64,000 bases of DNA from Anaerolineae bacterium (GCA_022013685.1 JAKLPV010000112.1:37897-101896), one strand, 5' to 3'. Positions 1 through 10,024 are shown, numbered from the stretch's first letter. A program made the numbers and translations. Notes: generated by a model not told the origin, from the letters alone.

Positions 1-1003
1 ACTCTACAACATCACCGAGTTCTGGCTGAAAGACATGAACGTCGATGGTTTCCGCCTGGATGCGATCCGCCATTTTGTTGAGCAAGGCAGCGCCCAGGAG
101 AACACCCCCAAGACCCACGCCTGGCTGCAAGGCTATTTCCAGTTCTACAAATCACTCGACCCGACCGTTTTCACCGTTGGTGAAGCCTGGACAGAGACAT
201 CCGAAGTGCTCGATTACATCGGCGACGAGGTTGATATCGCCTTCGAGTTCGATCTGGCTGAAGATTTTGTGCGCGCTGCCAACGGTCCAATTGCCAGCGC
301 CGCCTCCCAGCAACTGAAAACGGTTATCGAAAACTATCCTGCCGGGCAGTATGGCGTCTTCCTGACCAATCATGACCAGAATCGGGTAATGAGCAACCTC
401 GGCGGCGATTTCAACAAAGCCAAGCTGGCCGCAGTCATGCTCCTGACCGCTCCCGGCGTGCCGTTCATCTATTACGGCGAAGAAATCGGTATGACCGGCA
501 CCAAACCCGACGAAGACATCCGCCTGCCGATGCAGTGGAGGGCCGATGGTCCCGGCGTGGGATTCACGACCGGCCAACCCTGGCGCGCCGCAGCCCTGGA
601 TTGGCCGACCACCAACGTTGCTAGCCAGAACGTTGACCCGGATTCGCTGCTCAGTCTGTATCGCACTCTCATTCAACTGCGCAACAATCACGCCGCCCTG
701 CGCACCGGCGAAACGCTCATCATTGCTCCCGGCTCCCAGCGTTTGTATTCCATCCTGCGCTATGATGAGAACGAAGCCTTCCTCGTTCTCATCAACAGTC
801 ACCCCAATCATCAAAACACAGATTTGTACGGGCTGAGTCTCGAATCCAGCCCGCTGCGCGAGGGTATGACCGTTGAAACCGTCATCGGCCTCGAAGGCGC
901 ATCCATGCCCACGCTGAACGCGAACGGCGGATTTGAAGATTATCACCCCTTCGCCGAACTCCCCCCGCACTCGGCCACCATCCTGCACTTTACCTGGCCG
1001 TAA
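1..1003 (+). CDS. GH13 alpha-amylase/alpha-glucosidase, C-terminal part (5' cut by window edge)
   Basis: This is the C-terminal part of a family GH13 glycoside hydrolase that cleaves alpha-1,4 or alpha-1,6 glucosidic bonds. The reading frame is open to the left edge, with the first full codon at base 2, so the first ATG in view is not the true start. GH13 conserved regions appear in order: region II GFRLDAI with the nucleophile Asp, region III TVGEAW with the acid/base Glu, and region IV FLTNHDQNR with the transition-state Asp. The tail after MQWR is the usual C-terminal beta domain. Subfamily and exact substrate cannot be decided from this fragment. A second GH13 gene follows in the same direction after 346 bases, which suggests a starch or maltodextrin utilisation locus. 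No signal peptide can be judged because the N-terminus is missing. Confidence 0.93.
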   Translation, partial: LYNITEFWLKDMNVDGFRLDAIRHFVEQGSAQENTPKTHAWLQGYFQFYKSLDPTVFTVGEAWTETSEVLDYIGDEVDIAFEFDLAEDFVRAANGPIASAASQQLKTVIENYPAGQYGVFLTNHDQNRVMSNLGGDFNKAKLAAVMLLTAPGVPFIYYGEEIGMTGTKPDEDIRLPMQWRADGPGVGFTTGQPWRAAALDWPTTNVASQNVDPDSLLSLYRTLIQLRNNHAALRTGETLIIAPGSQRLYSILRYDENEAFLVLINSHPNHQNTDLYGLSLESSPLREGMTVETVIGLEGASMPTLNANGGFEDYHPFAELPPHSATILHFTWP

Positions 1004-1014
1004 ATTCATCAAGC

Positions 1015-1325
1015 CCTGAGCGGAGTGACGAGTGGCAACGAGGAGCGCAGTCGAAGGGCGTGTCGAGTGACAGCAATTGTCATTTCGATAGCAATTGTCA
1101 TTTCGAGCACAGCGAGAAATCTTAACCCATGCAGAAGATTTCTCATTCGCCGCTATGCGGCTCCTTCGAAATGACAATTCCACAAAAAAACTCCGCGCTC
1201 TCTGCGTAATCCGTGTCCATAAAAAAAATGGCCTGTTACCGATAAAGTGTAACCACAATAACCCGCCCTTCGACTACGCCGCGCAATCCTTCGATTTCAC
1301 TCAGGAGCGCGCGGCTCCGCTCAGG
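1015..1325. repeat. Composite of nested inverted repeats filling the gap between two GH13 genes
   Basis: This 346-base gap holds no credible gene. Its ends are inverted copies of each other: CCTGAGCGGA at 1015-1024 pairs with TCCGCTCAGG at 1316-1325, and CGAAGGGCG at 1052-1060 pairs with CGCCCTTCG at 1264-1272. Inside lie two direct copies of AGCAATTGTCATTTCGA (1072-1088 and 1090-1106) and a shorter palindromic element. The segment near 1190-1220 (ACTCCG, then AATCCGTGTCC) resembles the repeat found inside cydC at 32091-32143. It looks like layered small mobile or REP-type repeats. Confidence 0.7.
1093..1179. repeat. 87-bp palindromic element with perfect 14-bp terminal inverted repeats
   Basis: The left end AATTGTCATTTCGA (1093-1106) and right end TCGAAATGACAATT (1166-1179) are perfect reverse complements. 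Inside them, GAGAAATCTT (1114-1123) pairs with AAGATTTCTC (1135-1144). The size and architecture fit a short non-autonomous palindromic element. No coding capacity is present. Confidence 0.75.
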
Positions 1326-1349
1326 ACTTGAATATCAAAGGACTCTCAC

Positions 1350-3122
1350 ATGGACGATTTTATTTTTGGCACCCTCGCCACCGAAGAACTGCGCCTGCGC
1401 CATATCCGCTCCCTTCGCGAAGGCATCACCCATGCCCAGCGCCGCGCGCCGCGCGATCCGCTCCCCGGCCAACTCGTCAGCCTCGAATTGACCATCGGCC
1501 CCAAACATCCCCAGCAGCAGGCCTGGGCCTACTGGACGAACGACGGCAGCGACCCCGTCGGCCAAAATGGACAGGCCCAAAACGGCTACGCAACCCCGCT
1601 CATCCCGATCGATGCCGAATGGGATACCCTCGTCTGGGGTTATGTGCGCCGATTCCGCGGCCAAATCCCCGGCCAGGAACCTGAAACGGTTGTCCGCTAT
1701 CGCATCGCGGCGGGCGGCCCCGGCGGGGAAGTCTACGCCGATGAAGGCACTTTTTACGCCTACTACGTGGACAACGACCCGCCGCCAGACTGGACGCGCG
1801 ATGCCGTTCTCTACCAGATTTTTGCCGATCGCTTCTTCGACCCGTCGCCTGAATTCCCCTTCACAGAGCCAAAACCCAGCCTGAAGTGCAATGGGACTCT
1901 ACGCGGTATCACCGCCAAACTGGATTACATCGCCGGGTTGGGAGTCAACTGTCTGTGGCTGACGCCCATCTTCCCCAGCCCCAGCTACCACGGCTACGAC
2001 GCGACCAGTTTCTACGAGGTCAACCCGCGCCTCGGAACGAAGGAAGATTTTCGCCAACTGCTCGACGAAGTTCACAAACGCGGCATGAAACTGCTGATGG
2101 ATTTTGTCCCCAATCATTGGTCGAACCAGCACCCGACCTTCGTCGAATCCCAAAAGAACAAGAAAAGCCCCCATTTCGAATGGTACACCTGGAAAACCTG
2201 GCCGCACGATTACAAAACCTTCTTCGGGGTCAAAACCCTGCCACAAATCAACCTGCGCAAACCCGAAGCCCGTGAACATGTTTTGGGCGCGGCAAAATAC
2301 TGGCTCGATTTCGGCGTGGACGGTTTCCGAGTCGACTATTGCATCGGCCCCAGCCCCGATTTTTACGCCGAATTCCGGCGCGTGACCCGCACCACCAACC
2401 CCGCATCGTGGACGTTTGGCGAGGCGGTCGATCCGCCCGATTCGCAGATCACCTTCGAAGGCGGCATGGACGGCGCCCTCGACTTCATGCTGCTCGAAGC
2501 CATGCGCCAGACCTTTGCCTTTGGCCGCTGGGACGCGCGCCGTTTTGCCGATTTTCTCGACCGCCACGAAGCCTTCTTCCCTGAAACCTTCAGCCGCCCC
2601 TCCTTCCTCGACAACCACGATATGAACCGCTTCCTGTGGGTGGCTGAAAATGACAAGCGCAAACTGCGCCTGGCAGCCCTCTGTCAGTACACCCTGGCAG
2701 GCGCGCCTATTATTTACTATGGCACCGAAGTCGGCGTTTCGCAGGAACGCGATATGATCCAAAACGGACGCGCCATCCACGAAGAAGGCCGCCTGCCCAT
2801 GCCCTGGGACGCCTCCAGGCAGGATGGCGAACTGTATGACTATTATCGCGGCCTGGCCCGGTTGCGCCACAACCACCTCGCCCTGCGGCGTGGAACGCGT
2901 CAAACCATTCACGCCGATGAAGCTGTCCTGGCTTACCGCCGCGCTGATGGCGCGGATAGCCTGGTGACAGTGTTGAACGTTTCTGCCAACCCTGCCACCC
3001 TGACAATTTCCATTCCCGAATCAAACAACCACTTTGCCACCGGCCTCGACTGCCGCGTTGAAAGTGTGGCTGGCAAAGTCAAAATCCACCTACCAGGCTA
3101 TGGCGGAGTAGTTTTGGGGTAA
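1350..3122 (+). CDS. GH13 alpha-amylase/neopullulanase-like enzyme with N-terminal beta domain
   Basis: This 590-residue GH13 hydrolase probably acts on starch, pullulan or maltodextrins. Residues 1-145 form a beta-rich N-terminal domain, as in cyclomaltodextrinase and neopullulanase types. The catalytic barrel starts at DAVLYQIFADRFFD. Conserved regions are MDFVPNHW (I), GFRVDYC (II, nucleophile Asp), TFGEAV (III, acid/base Glu) and FLDNHDMNR (IV). The C-terminal beta domain runs to the stop. The ATG at 1350 is preceded by AAAGGA at a suitable distance. No signal peptide is seen, so the enzyme is probably cytoplasmic and handles imported oligosaccharides. It follows another GH13 gene, separated by a repeat-filled gap. 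Substrate assignment is inference. Confidence 0.93.
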   Translation: MDDFIFGTLATEELRLRHIRSLREGITHAQRRAPRDPLPGQLVSLELTIGPKHPQQQAWAYWTNDGSDPVGQNGQAQNGYATPLIPIDAEWDTLVWGYVRRFRGQIPGQEPETVVRYRIAAGGPGGEVYADEGTFYAYYVDNDPPPDWTRDAVLYQIFADRFFDPSPEFPFTEPKPSLKCNGTLRGITAKLDYIAGLGVNCLWLTPIFPSPSYHGYDATSFYEVNPRLGTKEDFRQLLDEVHKRGMKLLMDFVPNHWSNQHPTFVESQKNKKSPHFEWYTWKTWPHDYKTFFGVKTLPQINLRKPEAREHVLGAAKYWLDFGVDGFRVDYCIGPSPDFYAEFRRVTRTTNPASWTFGEAVDPPDSQITFEGGMDGALDFMLLEAMRQTFAFGRWDARRFADFLDRHEAFFPETFSRPSFLDNHDMNRFLWVAENDKRKLRLAALCQYTLAGAPIIYYGTEVGVSQERDMIQNGRAIHEEGRLPMPWDASRQDGELYDYYRGLARLRHNHLALRRGTRQTIHADEAVLAYRRADGADSLVTVLNVSANPATLTISIPESNNHFATGLDCRVESVAGKVKIHLPGYGGVVLG

Positions 3123-3219
3123 AGTTTGATATATAATGCCCGTGGTCATGATATTGCGCATTCCCGCTCCTATAAAAAAAAAAACGCAACACCGTGCTGC
3201 GCATTGTGACCGGGACGGG

Positions 3220-3225
3220 TATAAT
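3220..3225 (+). promoter_or_regulatory. Candidate -10 box upstream of the Ser/Thr kinase gene
   Basis: A perfect TATAAT lies 44 bases before the kinase start codon. No good -35 hexamer is seen at 16-18 bases, so this is only a candidate. Confidence 0.3.
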
Positions 3226-3269
3226 CATACCGTTCTTATTTTTTACCCAATCTCTCTCAAGGATACCTT

Positions 3270-5303
3270 ATGCCGCTTGCGCAGGGCGATTTACTAAACA
3301 GTCGTTATCGCATCATAGAAGTCCTCGGCCATGGCGGCATGGGCTCGGTTTATCGTGCCCATGACGAAAGTCTCGATGTAGATGTTGCCGTCAAGGAAAA
3401 CCTCTTCACCACCGAAGACTATGCCCGCCAATTCCGACTCGAAGCCACCATTCTGGCCAGCCTGCGCCACGTCAATCTGCCGCGCGTATCTGATCACTTC
3501 GTTATGCCTGACCAGGGACAGTACCTGGTCATGGATTATATTGAAGGCCCCGACCTGCGCCAGATTCTCGAAAAGAACGGCCCGATCAGCGAAGAAGAGG
3601 GCATTCGCATCGGCGCAGCCATTTGTGACGCACTCACCTTCCTTCATACCCGCAATCCCGCTGTCTTACATCGCGATATCAAGCTCGGCAACATAAAGCT
3701 CGTCCCCGATGGGCACATCTGCCTGGTCGATTTTGGGCTGGCAAAAATCATTGAAGGCGACCAGCCGACCATGACCGGTGCACGCGCCATGACCCCTGGC
3801 TACTCCCCGCCTGAACAATACGGCTCATCACGCACCGATGCCCGCTCTGATGTTTACTCTCTCGGCGCAACACTCTACGCCGCATTGACCGGATTCATCC
3901 CTGAAGACAGCTTGGCGCGCGCCCTGGAAGGGCTTGAACTCACCCCGATCCGCAAGCGCAACCCGAAAATATCAGAGCGCGTTGCCGCTGTGATCGAAAA
4001 AGCGATGGAAACCTCGGCCGCGAATCGCTTCCAAAGCGCACGCGACTTCAAACAAGCGTTGATGGGAACAGACAACCCTTCACAACCCCTCGCCACAGGC
4101 TCGCAGCCAGCGCAAAATGCCACTCCGCCCATTGGCAACCCGCCCAAAAAACCGGCTCGTACCTTTCGCGCCCGCCCGCTTCTTTTCCTGAGCATCATCG
4201 TCATTCTCACCCTTGTCGGATTATTCTATACAATGCCGGGAATTTTTCCATTTCAAGCCGCTGAAATACCATCCCCAGCCGCTACCGTTACCGTTACAAA
4301 ACCACCTTTACCTGCCGCCGTTTCAGAGGCCAGCGCCACCCTGACAGTGACAGCCAGCGCCTCGCCTGCTGCCACATCCGTAGCCACCCGCACGCCAACA
4401 GCAACACCCGCCCCCACGAACACCAGTATCCCCCTGCCCACTCCTCTCGGAGGCGGCAGTACAGGGAAAATCGCCTTTGTCACCATGCGCGAAGGGTCGC
4501 CCCAAATCTACACCATGAACCCCGATGGCACACAGCAGGAGCGCATGTTCCTGGCATCTGCCGGCGCCTGCCAGCCCAGGTGGTCACCTGATGGCACAAA
4601 ACTGGCCTACATCTCACCCTGCCTGGGTCGTCAGTTGGAATATTCCAATACCAGTATCCTGATATATAACCTGAAAACTGGCGAAATCGAGAGCCTGCCA
4701 TCTGAGCCCGGCGGCGACTTCGACCCATCCTGGTCACCCGATGGAAAATATATTGTTTTTACCTCCCGGCGCACCGGTATGCCGGTAAACCCCTACTCGC
4801 AAATTTTCAAGATCGAACTGGATGAACTTAAAGTTACCCGCCTGACCATAACCGATGCTACCCAGCCAGCCCGCCAACCGGCATGGTCGCCCGATGGCAG
4901 CAGCATTCTCTACTCCCTCAATCGCCGTTCAGTGTGGCAACTATGGAGCATGTCTGTTGATGGTGAAAACCCCACCCAAATCCTGCGCAGCGGGGGAGGC
5001 AACAACGATACACAACCAGCCTGGGCCCGCGATGGTATGTCCATCTACCTTACCCAGAGCGGCACAGGGCCAAATGACCCGGCCCGGCTGATGCAATATC
5101 AGTTGGGAGAAGAATCGGCCGCACGCCTGCCCGTGTTCATTTCCCTGCGCGACGCCAGCCTATCTCCCGATGGCCAATGGCTGATCAGCGAAGGGACCGA
5201 CGGCAAGAATATCGACATCTATCTGTTCGATATCATAAACAACCAGACCCAGATATTAACAAACGATCCCAAAGATGATTTTGACCCCGATTGGCAGCCT
5301 TAA
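3270..5303 (+). CDS. Transmembrane Ser/Thr protein kinase with PD40-type beta-propeller sensor
   Basis: This 677-residue protein is a bacterial Hanks-type kinase. Its cytoplasmic kinase domain (about 12-265) has the glycine loop GHGGMGSVY, the ATP-binding Lys in VAVKE (K42), the catalytic loop HRDIKLGN (about 134-141) and DFG near 154. One transmembrane helix lies near 304-324, followed by a Pro/Thr-rich linker. The extracytoplasmic part has repeated PD40/TolB-like units with the signature WSPDG (QPRWSPDG, PSWSPDG, PAWSPDG, PAWARDG), ending DPDWQP, which fold as a propeller and probably sense a ligand. AAGGAT precedes the ATG. All kinase catalytic residues are present, so it should be active. 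Its targets are unknown. Confidence 0.93.
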   Translation: MPLAQGDLLNSRYRIIEVLGHGGMGSVYRAHDESLDVDVAVKENLFTTEDYARQFRLEATILASLRHVNLPRVSDHFVMPDQGQYLVMDYIEGPDLRQILEKNGPISEEEGIRIGAAICDALTFLHTRNPAVLHRDIKLGNIKLVPDGHICLVDFGLAKIIEGDQPTMTGARAMTPGYSPPEQYGSSRTDARSDVYSLGATLYAALTGFIPEDSLARALEGLELTPIRKRNPKISERVAAVIEKAMETSAANRFQSARDFKQALMGTDNPSQPLATGSQPAQNATPPIGNPPKKPARTFRARPLLFLSIIVILTLVGLFYTMPGIFPFQAAEIPSPAATVTVTKPPLPAAVSEASATLTVTASASPAATSVATRTPTATPAPTNTSIPLPTPLGGGSTGKIAFVTMREGSPQIYTMNPDGTQQERMFLASAGACQPRWSPDGTKLAYISPCLGRQLEYSNTSILIYNLKTGEIESLPSEPGGDFDPSWSPDGKYIVFTSRRTGMPVNPYSQIFKIELDELKVTRLTITDATQPARQPAWSPDGSSILYSLNRRSVWQLWSMSVDGENPTQILRSGGGNNDTQPAWARDGMSIYLTQSGTGPNDPARLMQYQLGEESAARLPVFISLRDASLSPDGQWLISEGTDGKNIDIYLFDIINNQTQILTNDPKDDFDPDWQP

Positions 5304-5334
5304 TGATTCCGAAAAAGGTCTAACGTTCCTCTTA

Positions 5335-5363
5335 TTGACGCTCACATCCCTGCATGTTATGAT
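5335..5363 (+). promoter_or_regulatory. Vegetative sigma-70-type promoter of the hrcA operon
   Basis: TTGACG at 5335-5340 and TATGAT at 5358-5363 are separated by exactly 17 bases. Transcription should start near 5370, directly ahead of the CIRCE operator, so HrcA bound to CIRCE would block initiation or early elongation. Confidence 0.8.
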
Positions 5364-5375
5364 TAATTTTGTTTT

Positions 5376-5402
5376 TTAGCACTCGGCTATCGCGAGTGCT
5401 AA
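5376..5402. promoter_or_regulatory. CIRCE operator (HrcA binding site)
   Basis: TTAGCACTC (5376-5384), a 9-base spacer, and GAGTGCTAA (5394-5402) exactly match the CIRCE consensus. CIRCE is the HrcA repressor site in bacterial heat-shock operons. It lies between the promoter and hrcA, implying autoregulation with release of HrcA on heat stress when GroEL is titrated. No groESL operon is in the window. Confidence 0.97.
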
Positions 5403-5432
5403 AAAATGCCACCGGGTTGCCACCATTTTAAA

Positions 5433-6479
5433 ATGCAAGAGCTGACCGACCGCCAAAAAAAATTACTTCTCCTGATTGTGCGTGATTATATTGATACCGC
5501 TCAACCGGTTGGTTCACAGCGTTTGGTGGAACAATACAACCTCGAGATGAGTTCGGCTACCATCCGCAATGAAATGGCCGCCCTGACCGAAATGGGCTTT
5601 TTACGCCAACCACACACCTCCGCCGGACGCGTGCCCAGCGAAGACGGTTACCGCCATTTTGTCACCCAACTGATGCATCAGGTGGAACTCCCCGAAGCAA
5701 CCCAGCACACCATCAGCCATCAGTTTTACCAGGCACGCCCTGAGATCGAACAATGGATGACCCTGGCGGCATCGGTGCTTTCACAACAATCGCAGGCCAT
5801 TTCGCTGGTTACAGCCCCGCACGCTGATAAGGCGCGCTTCAAGCATGTTGAACTCATTTCAACCCAGGGACGTCAGGTCTTAATGGTCATGGTTACAATG
5901 GGCGGCGAGGTCAGCCAGCAAATTCTCAGCCTGTCAGAACCAGTTTCACAGGAAAAGCTATCAGGCGCCGCGGCACGCTTGAATCAGGTATATGGTGGGC
6001 GCAACCTCGATGAAATCATCAGCCAGGCCGCTCGCTCGGATGCCCTTGAAGTCGATATCTCGCTGCTAGTCATCCATGATATGCGCCGCATCAACGAACG
6101 GATCACCGGTCAACTCTACCTTGACGGCCTGACCAATGTGCTGGCCGAACCCGAATTCAACGCTTCAGATGATGCCCGTCGCGCCCTGCGCCTGCTCGAA
6201 GAGCGCTCCCTGCTTCACGACTTGCTGGCCCGCACGATTTTGCACCACGGTGCAGGCGGAATCCAGGTTTTGATTGGCGGCGAAGGCGCCTGGGAGGAAC
6301 TACGCCAGTGCTCGGTGGTCCTGGCGCGCTATGGTGCCCCCGGAGCGGTTACCGGCACCCTGGGTGTGCTCGGCCCAATGCGTATGTCCTACGCTCGCAC
6401 CATCCCGGCTGTACGTTATGTGGCCGATGTATTGAGTGAACTCGTCACCGACGCATTTGTTGACGAAACTGTTGAATAA
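5433..6479 (+). CDS. hrcA: Heat-inducible transcription repressor HrcA
   Basis: HrcA binds CIRCE and represses chaperone genes. The N-terminal winged helix carries LTDRQKKLLLLIVRDYI and SSATIRNEMAALTEMGFL, then the family signature HTSAGRVPSEDGYR. The C-terminal half is the dimerisation and GAF-like domain. Length (348 residues) is normal. An earlier ATG at 5406 would add nine residues unlike the family and would start 4 bases after the CIRCE arm, so the ATG at 5433 is preferred, although no strong ribosome binding site is visible for either. It is the first gene of hrcA-grpE-dnaK-dnaJ-acpS and is controlled by the CIRCE in its own leader. Confidence 0.96.
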   Translation: MQELTDRQKKLLLLIVRDYIDTAQPVGSQRLVEQYNLEMSSATIRNEMAALTEMGFLRQPHTSAGRVPSEDGYRHFVTQLMHQVELPEATQHTISHQFYQARPEIEQWMTLAASVLSQQSQAISLVTAPHADKARFKHVELISTQGRQVLMVMVTMGGEVSQQILSLSEPVSQEKLSGAAARLNQVYGGRNLDEIISQAARSDALEVDISLLVIHDMRRINERITGQLYLDGLTNVLAEPEFNASDDARRALRLLEERSLLHDLLARTILHHGAGGIQVLIGGEGAWEELRQCSVVLARYGAPGAVTGTLGVLGPMRMSYARTIPAVRYVADVLSELVTDAFVDETVE

Positions 6480-6492
6480 AATCAGCCCAAAA

Positions 6493-6515
6493 TTCCGGGA
6501 ATTTATCTCCCGGGG
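6493..6515 (+). other. Intercistronic hairpin between hrcA and grpE
   Basis: CCGGGA (6495-6500) pairs with TCCCGG (6508-6513), and two G-U pairs can extend the stem in RNA. A T-run follows 10-12 bases later, too far for a standard terminator. It could be an mRNA processing or stability element, as described after hrcA in some heat-shock operons, or a weak attenuator. The role is inference. Confidence 0.4.
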
Positions 6516-6551
6516 CAAAAGTTTTTTAGAAAAATTAAGGGTAGAAGAACC

Positions 6552-7055
6552 ATGCCAAAAAAAACAAGCAAAGAAACAACACCCGAATCAGTTGCCGAAG
6601 AGTTGGATATCCTAAAATCCCAACTGACCGAGGCTCAGGCAAAAACACAGGAATATCTCGATGCCCTGTTGCGTGAGCGCGCCGATTTCACAAATTTCCG
6701 CCGCCGCATCGAAGCCGAGAAATCGCAAATGTGGGCCCAGGCCAGCAGCGATACAATCAAGAAACTTTTGCCCGTTCTAGATGACCTGGAACGCGCTACT
6801 GCCAACCGCCCCGCCGGAAACAGTTGGGCTGATGGCGTTGAAATGATTTACCGCAAATTCCAATCCATGCTGGAAAAAGAAGGAATCACCCGCATTGAAG
6901 CCGAAGGCCAGCCCTTTGACCCCAACATGCACGAAGCCATCATGCAAGAAGAATCATCCGAATACGAATCTGGCACAGTGATAGCCGTTTTACAACAAGG
7001 ATATATGTATCGTGAACAGGTCTTGCGCCCGGCAATGGTCAAAGTGGCAGCCTAA
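6552..7055 (+). CDS. grpE: Nucleotide exchange factor GrpE
   Basis: GrpE releases ADP from DnaK. The 167-residue product begins with a charged segment and the long dimerisation coiled coil (about 15-65), including the family pattern YLDALLRERADFTNFRRR. The beta domain follows, with DDLERA, IYRKFQSML and GQPFDPNMHEAI and the closing RPAMVKVA. Length is slightly shorter than E. coli GrpE but normal for this family. The stop codon is directly followed by the dnaK ATG, so the two are translationally coupled. It is expected to be heat-induced through the upstream CIRCE. Confidence 0.96.
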   Translation: MPKKTSKETTPESVAEELDILKSQLTEAQAKTQEYLDALLRERADFTNFRRRIEAEKSQMWAQASSDTIKKLLPVLDDLERATANRPAGNSWADGVEMIYRKFQSMLEKEGITRIEAEGQPFDPNMHEAIMQEESSEYESGTVIAVLQQGYMYREQVLRPAMVKVAA

Positions 7056-8906
7056 ATGGGCAAGATCATCGGGATAGACCTCGGAACAACCAACAGCGTC
7101 GTTGCAGTTATGGTCGGCAACGAGCCTATTGTGATTCCGTCCACCGAGGGCGAACGGCTTATCCCATCTGTAGTTGCCGTTAACAAAAACGATGAACGCC
7201 TGGTCGGCCGTGTCGCCCGCAATCAGGCCATCATCAATGCCGAAAACACTATATTCTCAGTGAAGCGCTTTATGGGCAGCCAATTCAGTGATGAATTGGT
7301 GCAACGCACTATCCAACGTGTACCCTACCGTGTTACATCCGCTGAAAACGGCGATGTGCGCATCTGGATGGGCGCAAAAGAATACGCTGCGCCTGAAATT
7401 TCGGCCATGATCCTGGCAAAACTCAAACGCGATGCCGAAGCCTATCTCGGAGAGCCCGTCACCCAGGCTGTCATCACCACCCCGGCTTATTTCAACGATG
7501 CCCAACGCAATGCCACCAAAGACGCTGGCAAAATAGCCGGGCTGGAGGTGCTGCGCATCATCAACGAGCCGACAGCCTCATCACTGGCTTATGGCCTCGA
7601 CAAGAAAACCAACGAAACCATCCTGGTTTACGACCTGGGCGGCGGCACATTTGATGTTTCCATTCTCGAAGTCGGCGATGGCGTTTTCGAGGTCAAATCA
7701 ACCAGCGGCGACACCTTCCTGGGCGGCGATGATTTCGACGAGCGCATCATACAATACCTGGCCCGGGAATTTGAACGCGAGAATCAGTTTGACTTGCGCA
7801 AGGACCCGCAGGCCTTGCAGCGCCTGAAAGAAACGGCTGAAAAGGCCAAAATCGAACTGAGTTCGACCCTGAATGCCGATCTTCACCTGCCTTACATCGC
7901 AGCGGATGCCTCCGGCCCGAAACATTTATCCGTTTCGCTAACCCGCGCCCGGCTCGACCAGTTGACCGCTGATTTAGTGGAACGCACCCTGGCCCCGATC
8001 CGGCAGGCCTTATCTGACGCATCCCTAACGTCGGCACAGATCGACGAGATCGTTCTGGTGGGCGGCATGACGCGCATGCCAGCCATTCAAGAGATGGTGC
8101 GCCGTTTCTTTGGTAAGGAACCGCATAAAGGCGTCAATCCCGATGAAGTTGTGGCAATTGGCGCAGCAGTGCAAGCCGGCGTACTGGCCGGCGATGTGGC
8201 CGATGTGTTGCTGCTGGATGTCACCCCGTTGACTCTGTCCATCGAAACAATGGGCGGCGTTGCAACCACTTTGATCGAACGCAATACCACCATCCCGACT
8301 CGCAAGGTGGATGTTTTCTCGACCGCCACTGACAACCAGCCACAGGTTGAGGTCCACATCGTCCAGGGGGAGCGCCCGCTGGCGGCAGACAACAAAAGCC
8401 TGGGGCGATTCATACTGGATGGTATTGCACCCGCGCCGCGCGGCATTCCACAAGTCGAGGTAACGTTTGACATTGACGCCAATGGCATCTTAAAGGTTAC
8501 AGCCCGCGACAAGACCACAGGGCGCACCCAGCACATTACGCTGACAGCTTCTTCGGGTTTAAGCGCCGCTGAAGTGGACAAAATGCGCCAGGAAGCCGAA
8601 TCGCACGCGGGAGAAGATCGCAAACAACGTGAACTAATAGAGGCGCGCAACCAGGCCGATGCGGCGCTTTATAACGCCAGGGAAATCCTGCAACTGCCGA
8701 ATGACGCCCTCCCTGCCGCACAACGCCTGGATGTGGAAAAAGCAGTCGAAACGCTTACACAGGCGCTCGACGCGAATGATCCGGCTGAGATACTGAAGCG
8801 GGTCGAAGCGCTTCGTTTAGTGGTAACAGCCGCAAGTGCAGATACGCCTCCCACGTCAAAACCGCCTCGCGGTTTTGACTATCCCCAAACCAAAATTCTG
8901 GATTAA
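7056..8906 (+). CDS. dnaK: Hsp70 chaperone DnaK
   Basis: This 616-residue Hsp70 has the nucleotide-binding domain signatures [10 protein letters not shown] (start), [13 protein letters not shown] (near 190) and [10 protein letters not shown] (near 330). The linker [10 protein letters not shown] leads to the substrate-binding domain and helical lid. The C-terminus [14 protein letters not shown] lacks the usual EEVD-like or Asp-rich tail, which is common outside Proteobacteria. The gene begins on the base after the grpE stop and is followed after 2 bases by dnaJ, so the three cochaperones are made together. ATPase and peptide-binding residues look intact. Confidence 0.98.
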   Translation: MGKIIGIDLGTTNSVVAVMVGNEPIVIPSTEGERLIPSVVAVNKNDERLVGRVARNQAIINAENTIFSVKRFMGSQFSDELVQRTIQRVPYRVTSAENGDVRIWMGAKEYAAPEISAMILAKLKRDAEAYLGEPVTQAVITTPAYFNDAQRNATKDAGKIAGLEVLRIINEPTASSLAYGLDKKTNETILVYDLGGGTFDVSILEVGDGVFEVKSTSGDTFLGGDDFDERIIQYLAREFERENQFDLRKDPQALQRLKETAEKAKIELSSTLNADLHLPYIAADASGPKHLSVSLTRARLDQLTADLVERTLAPIRQALSDASLTSAQIDEIVLVGGMTRMPAIQEMVRRFFGKEPHKGVNPDEVVAIGAAVQAGVLAGDVADVLLLDVTPLTLSIETMGGVATTLIERNTTIPTRKVDVFSTATDNQPQVEVHIVQGERPLAADNKSLGRFILDGIAPAPRGIPQVEVTFDIDANGILKVTARDKTTGRTQHITLTASSGLSAAEVDKMRQEAESHAGEDRKQRELIEARNQADAALYNAREILQLPNDALPAAQRLDVEKAVETLTQALDANDPAEILKRVEALRLVVTAASADTPPTSKPPRGFDYPQTKILD

Positions 8907-8908
8907 TT

Positions 8909-10024
8909 ATGGCAAGCAATCGTGATTATTATGAAGTTTTAGGGGTTTCGCGCCAGGCATCACCCGAAGAATTGAAAAGCGCGTTTCGAAAATTGGCGCG
9001 CCAGTATCACCCGGATGTAAGCAAGGAACCTGACGCCGAAGACCGCTTTAAGGAAATCAACGAGGCCTACGGGGTACTTTCTGACTCTGAAAAACGAGCC
9101 CGCTACGACCGCTACGGTCATTCTGGATTGGGAGATATGGGCGGGTATCCTGATTTCACGGTGGATATCGGTGATATTTTCGAGCAAATGTTTGGTTTTG
9201 GCGGGATGGGATCGTCTTCGCGGCGCAACCAGCCCCGGCGTGGACGCGACCTGCAAATGGCCGTCTCACTTACCTTTGATGAAGCAATTTTCGGCACAGA
9301 GAAGGAAGTTGAGTTTGAGCGTGATGAAACCTGTTCAACCTGTCATGGCAATGGCGCAGAACCTGGCACAAGCGTCAGTACCTGCCAACAGTGCGGTGGC
9401 CGTGGCGAGGTGCGTCAGGTGCGCCAGACTTTTATCGTCCAGATGGTCGAGACCGTAGCCTGCCCCAAATGCGGCGGGCGCGGACAGACAATAGAGAAAT
9501 TATGCCACTCCTGCAATGGGCGCGGGCAAGAGCGTAAACGAATTAAGAAAAAGGTTTCCGTCCCGGCCGGGGTCGATAATGGGATGCAGATCCGCCTGCC
9601 CGGTGAGGGTCAGCCCGGGTCGAATAGCGGCCCCAACGGCAACCTGTTCCTGGTTGTGGATGTTACCCCGCACGAATATTTCAAGCGGCGCGGCGAGGAC
9701 ATCTTACTCGATCTGGATATTAATATTGCCCAGGCCGTGCTGGGTGCGGAAATCGAAGTTCCAACAGTAGATGGCATGGAAAAGCTGTCCATTCCATCGG
9801 GAACACAACCCGGCAAAGTCTTCCACTTGCGCGGCAAGGGCGTACCCAAAATCCGCCAGAGCGGACGCGGCGACCAGAAAGTAATGGTCAATGTCGACAT
9901 TCCCACCCGTCTGACGGATGAACAACGCGAGCTATTTGTAAAGTTGGCTGATACTCTGGGCACAACCCCCCAGCCCAGACAAAAAGGGTTCTTTGATTGG
10001 CTCAATGATGCCTTTGGCGGATAA
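8909..10024 (+). CDS. dnaJ: Chaperone DnaJ (type I Hsp40)
   Basis: DnaJ stimulates DnaK ATPase and delivers unfolded clients. The J domain (1-70) has the essential HPD in [11 protein letters not shown] Gly/Phe region follows, then four CxxCxGxG zinc repeats: [24 protein letters not shown] and CHSCNGRG. The C-terminal substrate-binding domains continue to residue 371. The start lies 2 bases after the dnaK stop with only a weak ribosome binding site, consistent with coupling. It is a complete member of the CIRCE-regulated operon. Confidence 0.97.
   Translation: MASNRDYYEVLGVSRQASPEELKSAFRKLARQYHPDVSKEPDAEDRFKEINEAYGVLSDSEKRARYDRYGHSGLGDMGGYPDFTVDIGDIFEQMFGFGGMGSSSRRNQPRRGRDLQMAVSLTFDEAIFGTEKEVEFERDETCSTCHGNGAEPGTSVSTCQQCGGRGEVRQVRQTFIVQMVETVACPKCGGRGQTIEKLCHSCNGRGQERKRIKKKVSVPAGVDNGMQIRLPGEGQPGSNSGPNGNLFLVVDVTPHEYFKRRGEDILLDLDINIAQAVLGAEIEVPTVDGMEKLSIPSGTQPGKVFHLRGKGVPKIRQSGRGDQKVMVNVDIPTRLTDEQRELFVKLADTLGTTPQPRQKGFFDWLNDAFGG

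Noticed and set aside
152..1258. Long minus-strand open frame antisense to the first GH13 gene
   Set aside because: It is an out-of-frame shadow of the GH13 gene. The plus-strand protein carries all catalytic motifs and the antisense product has none.
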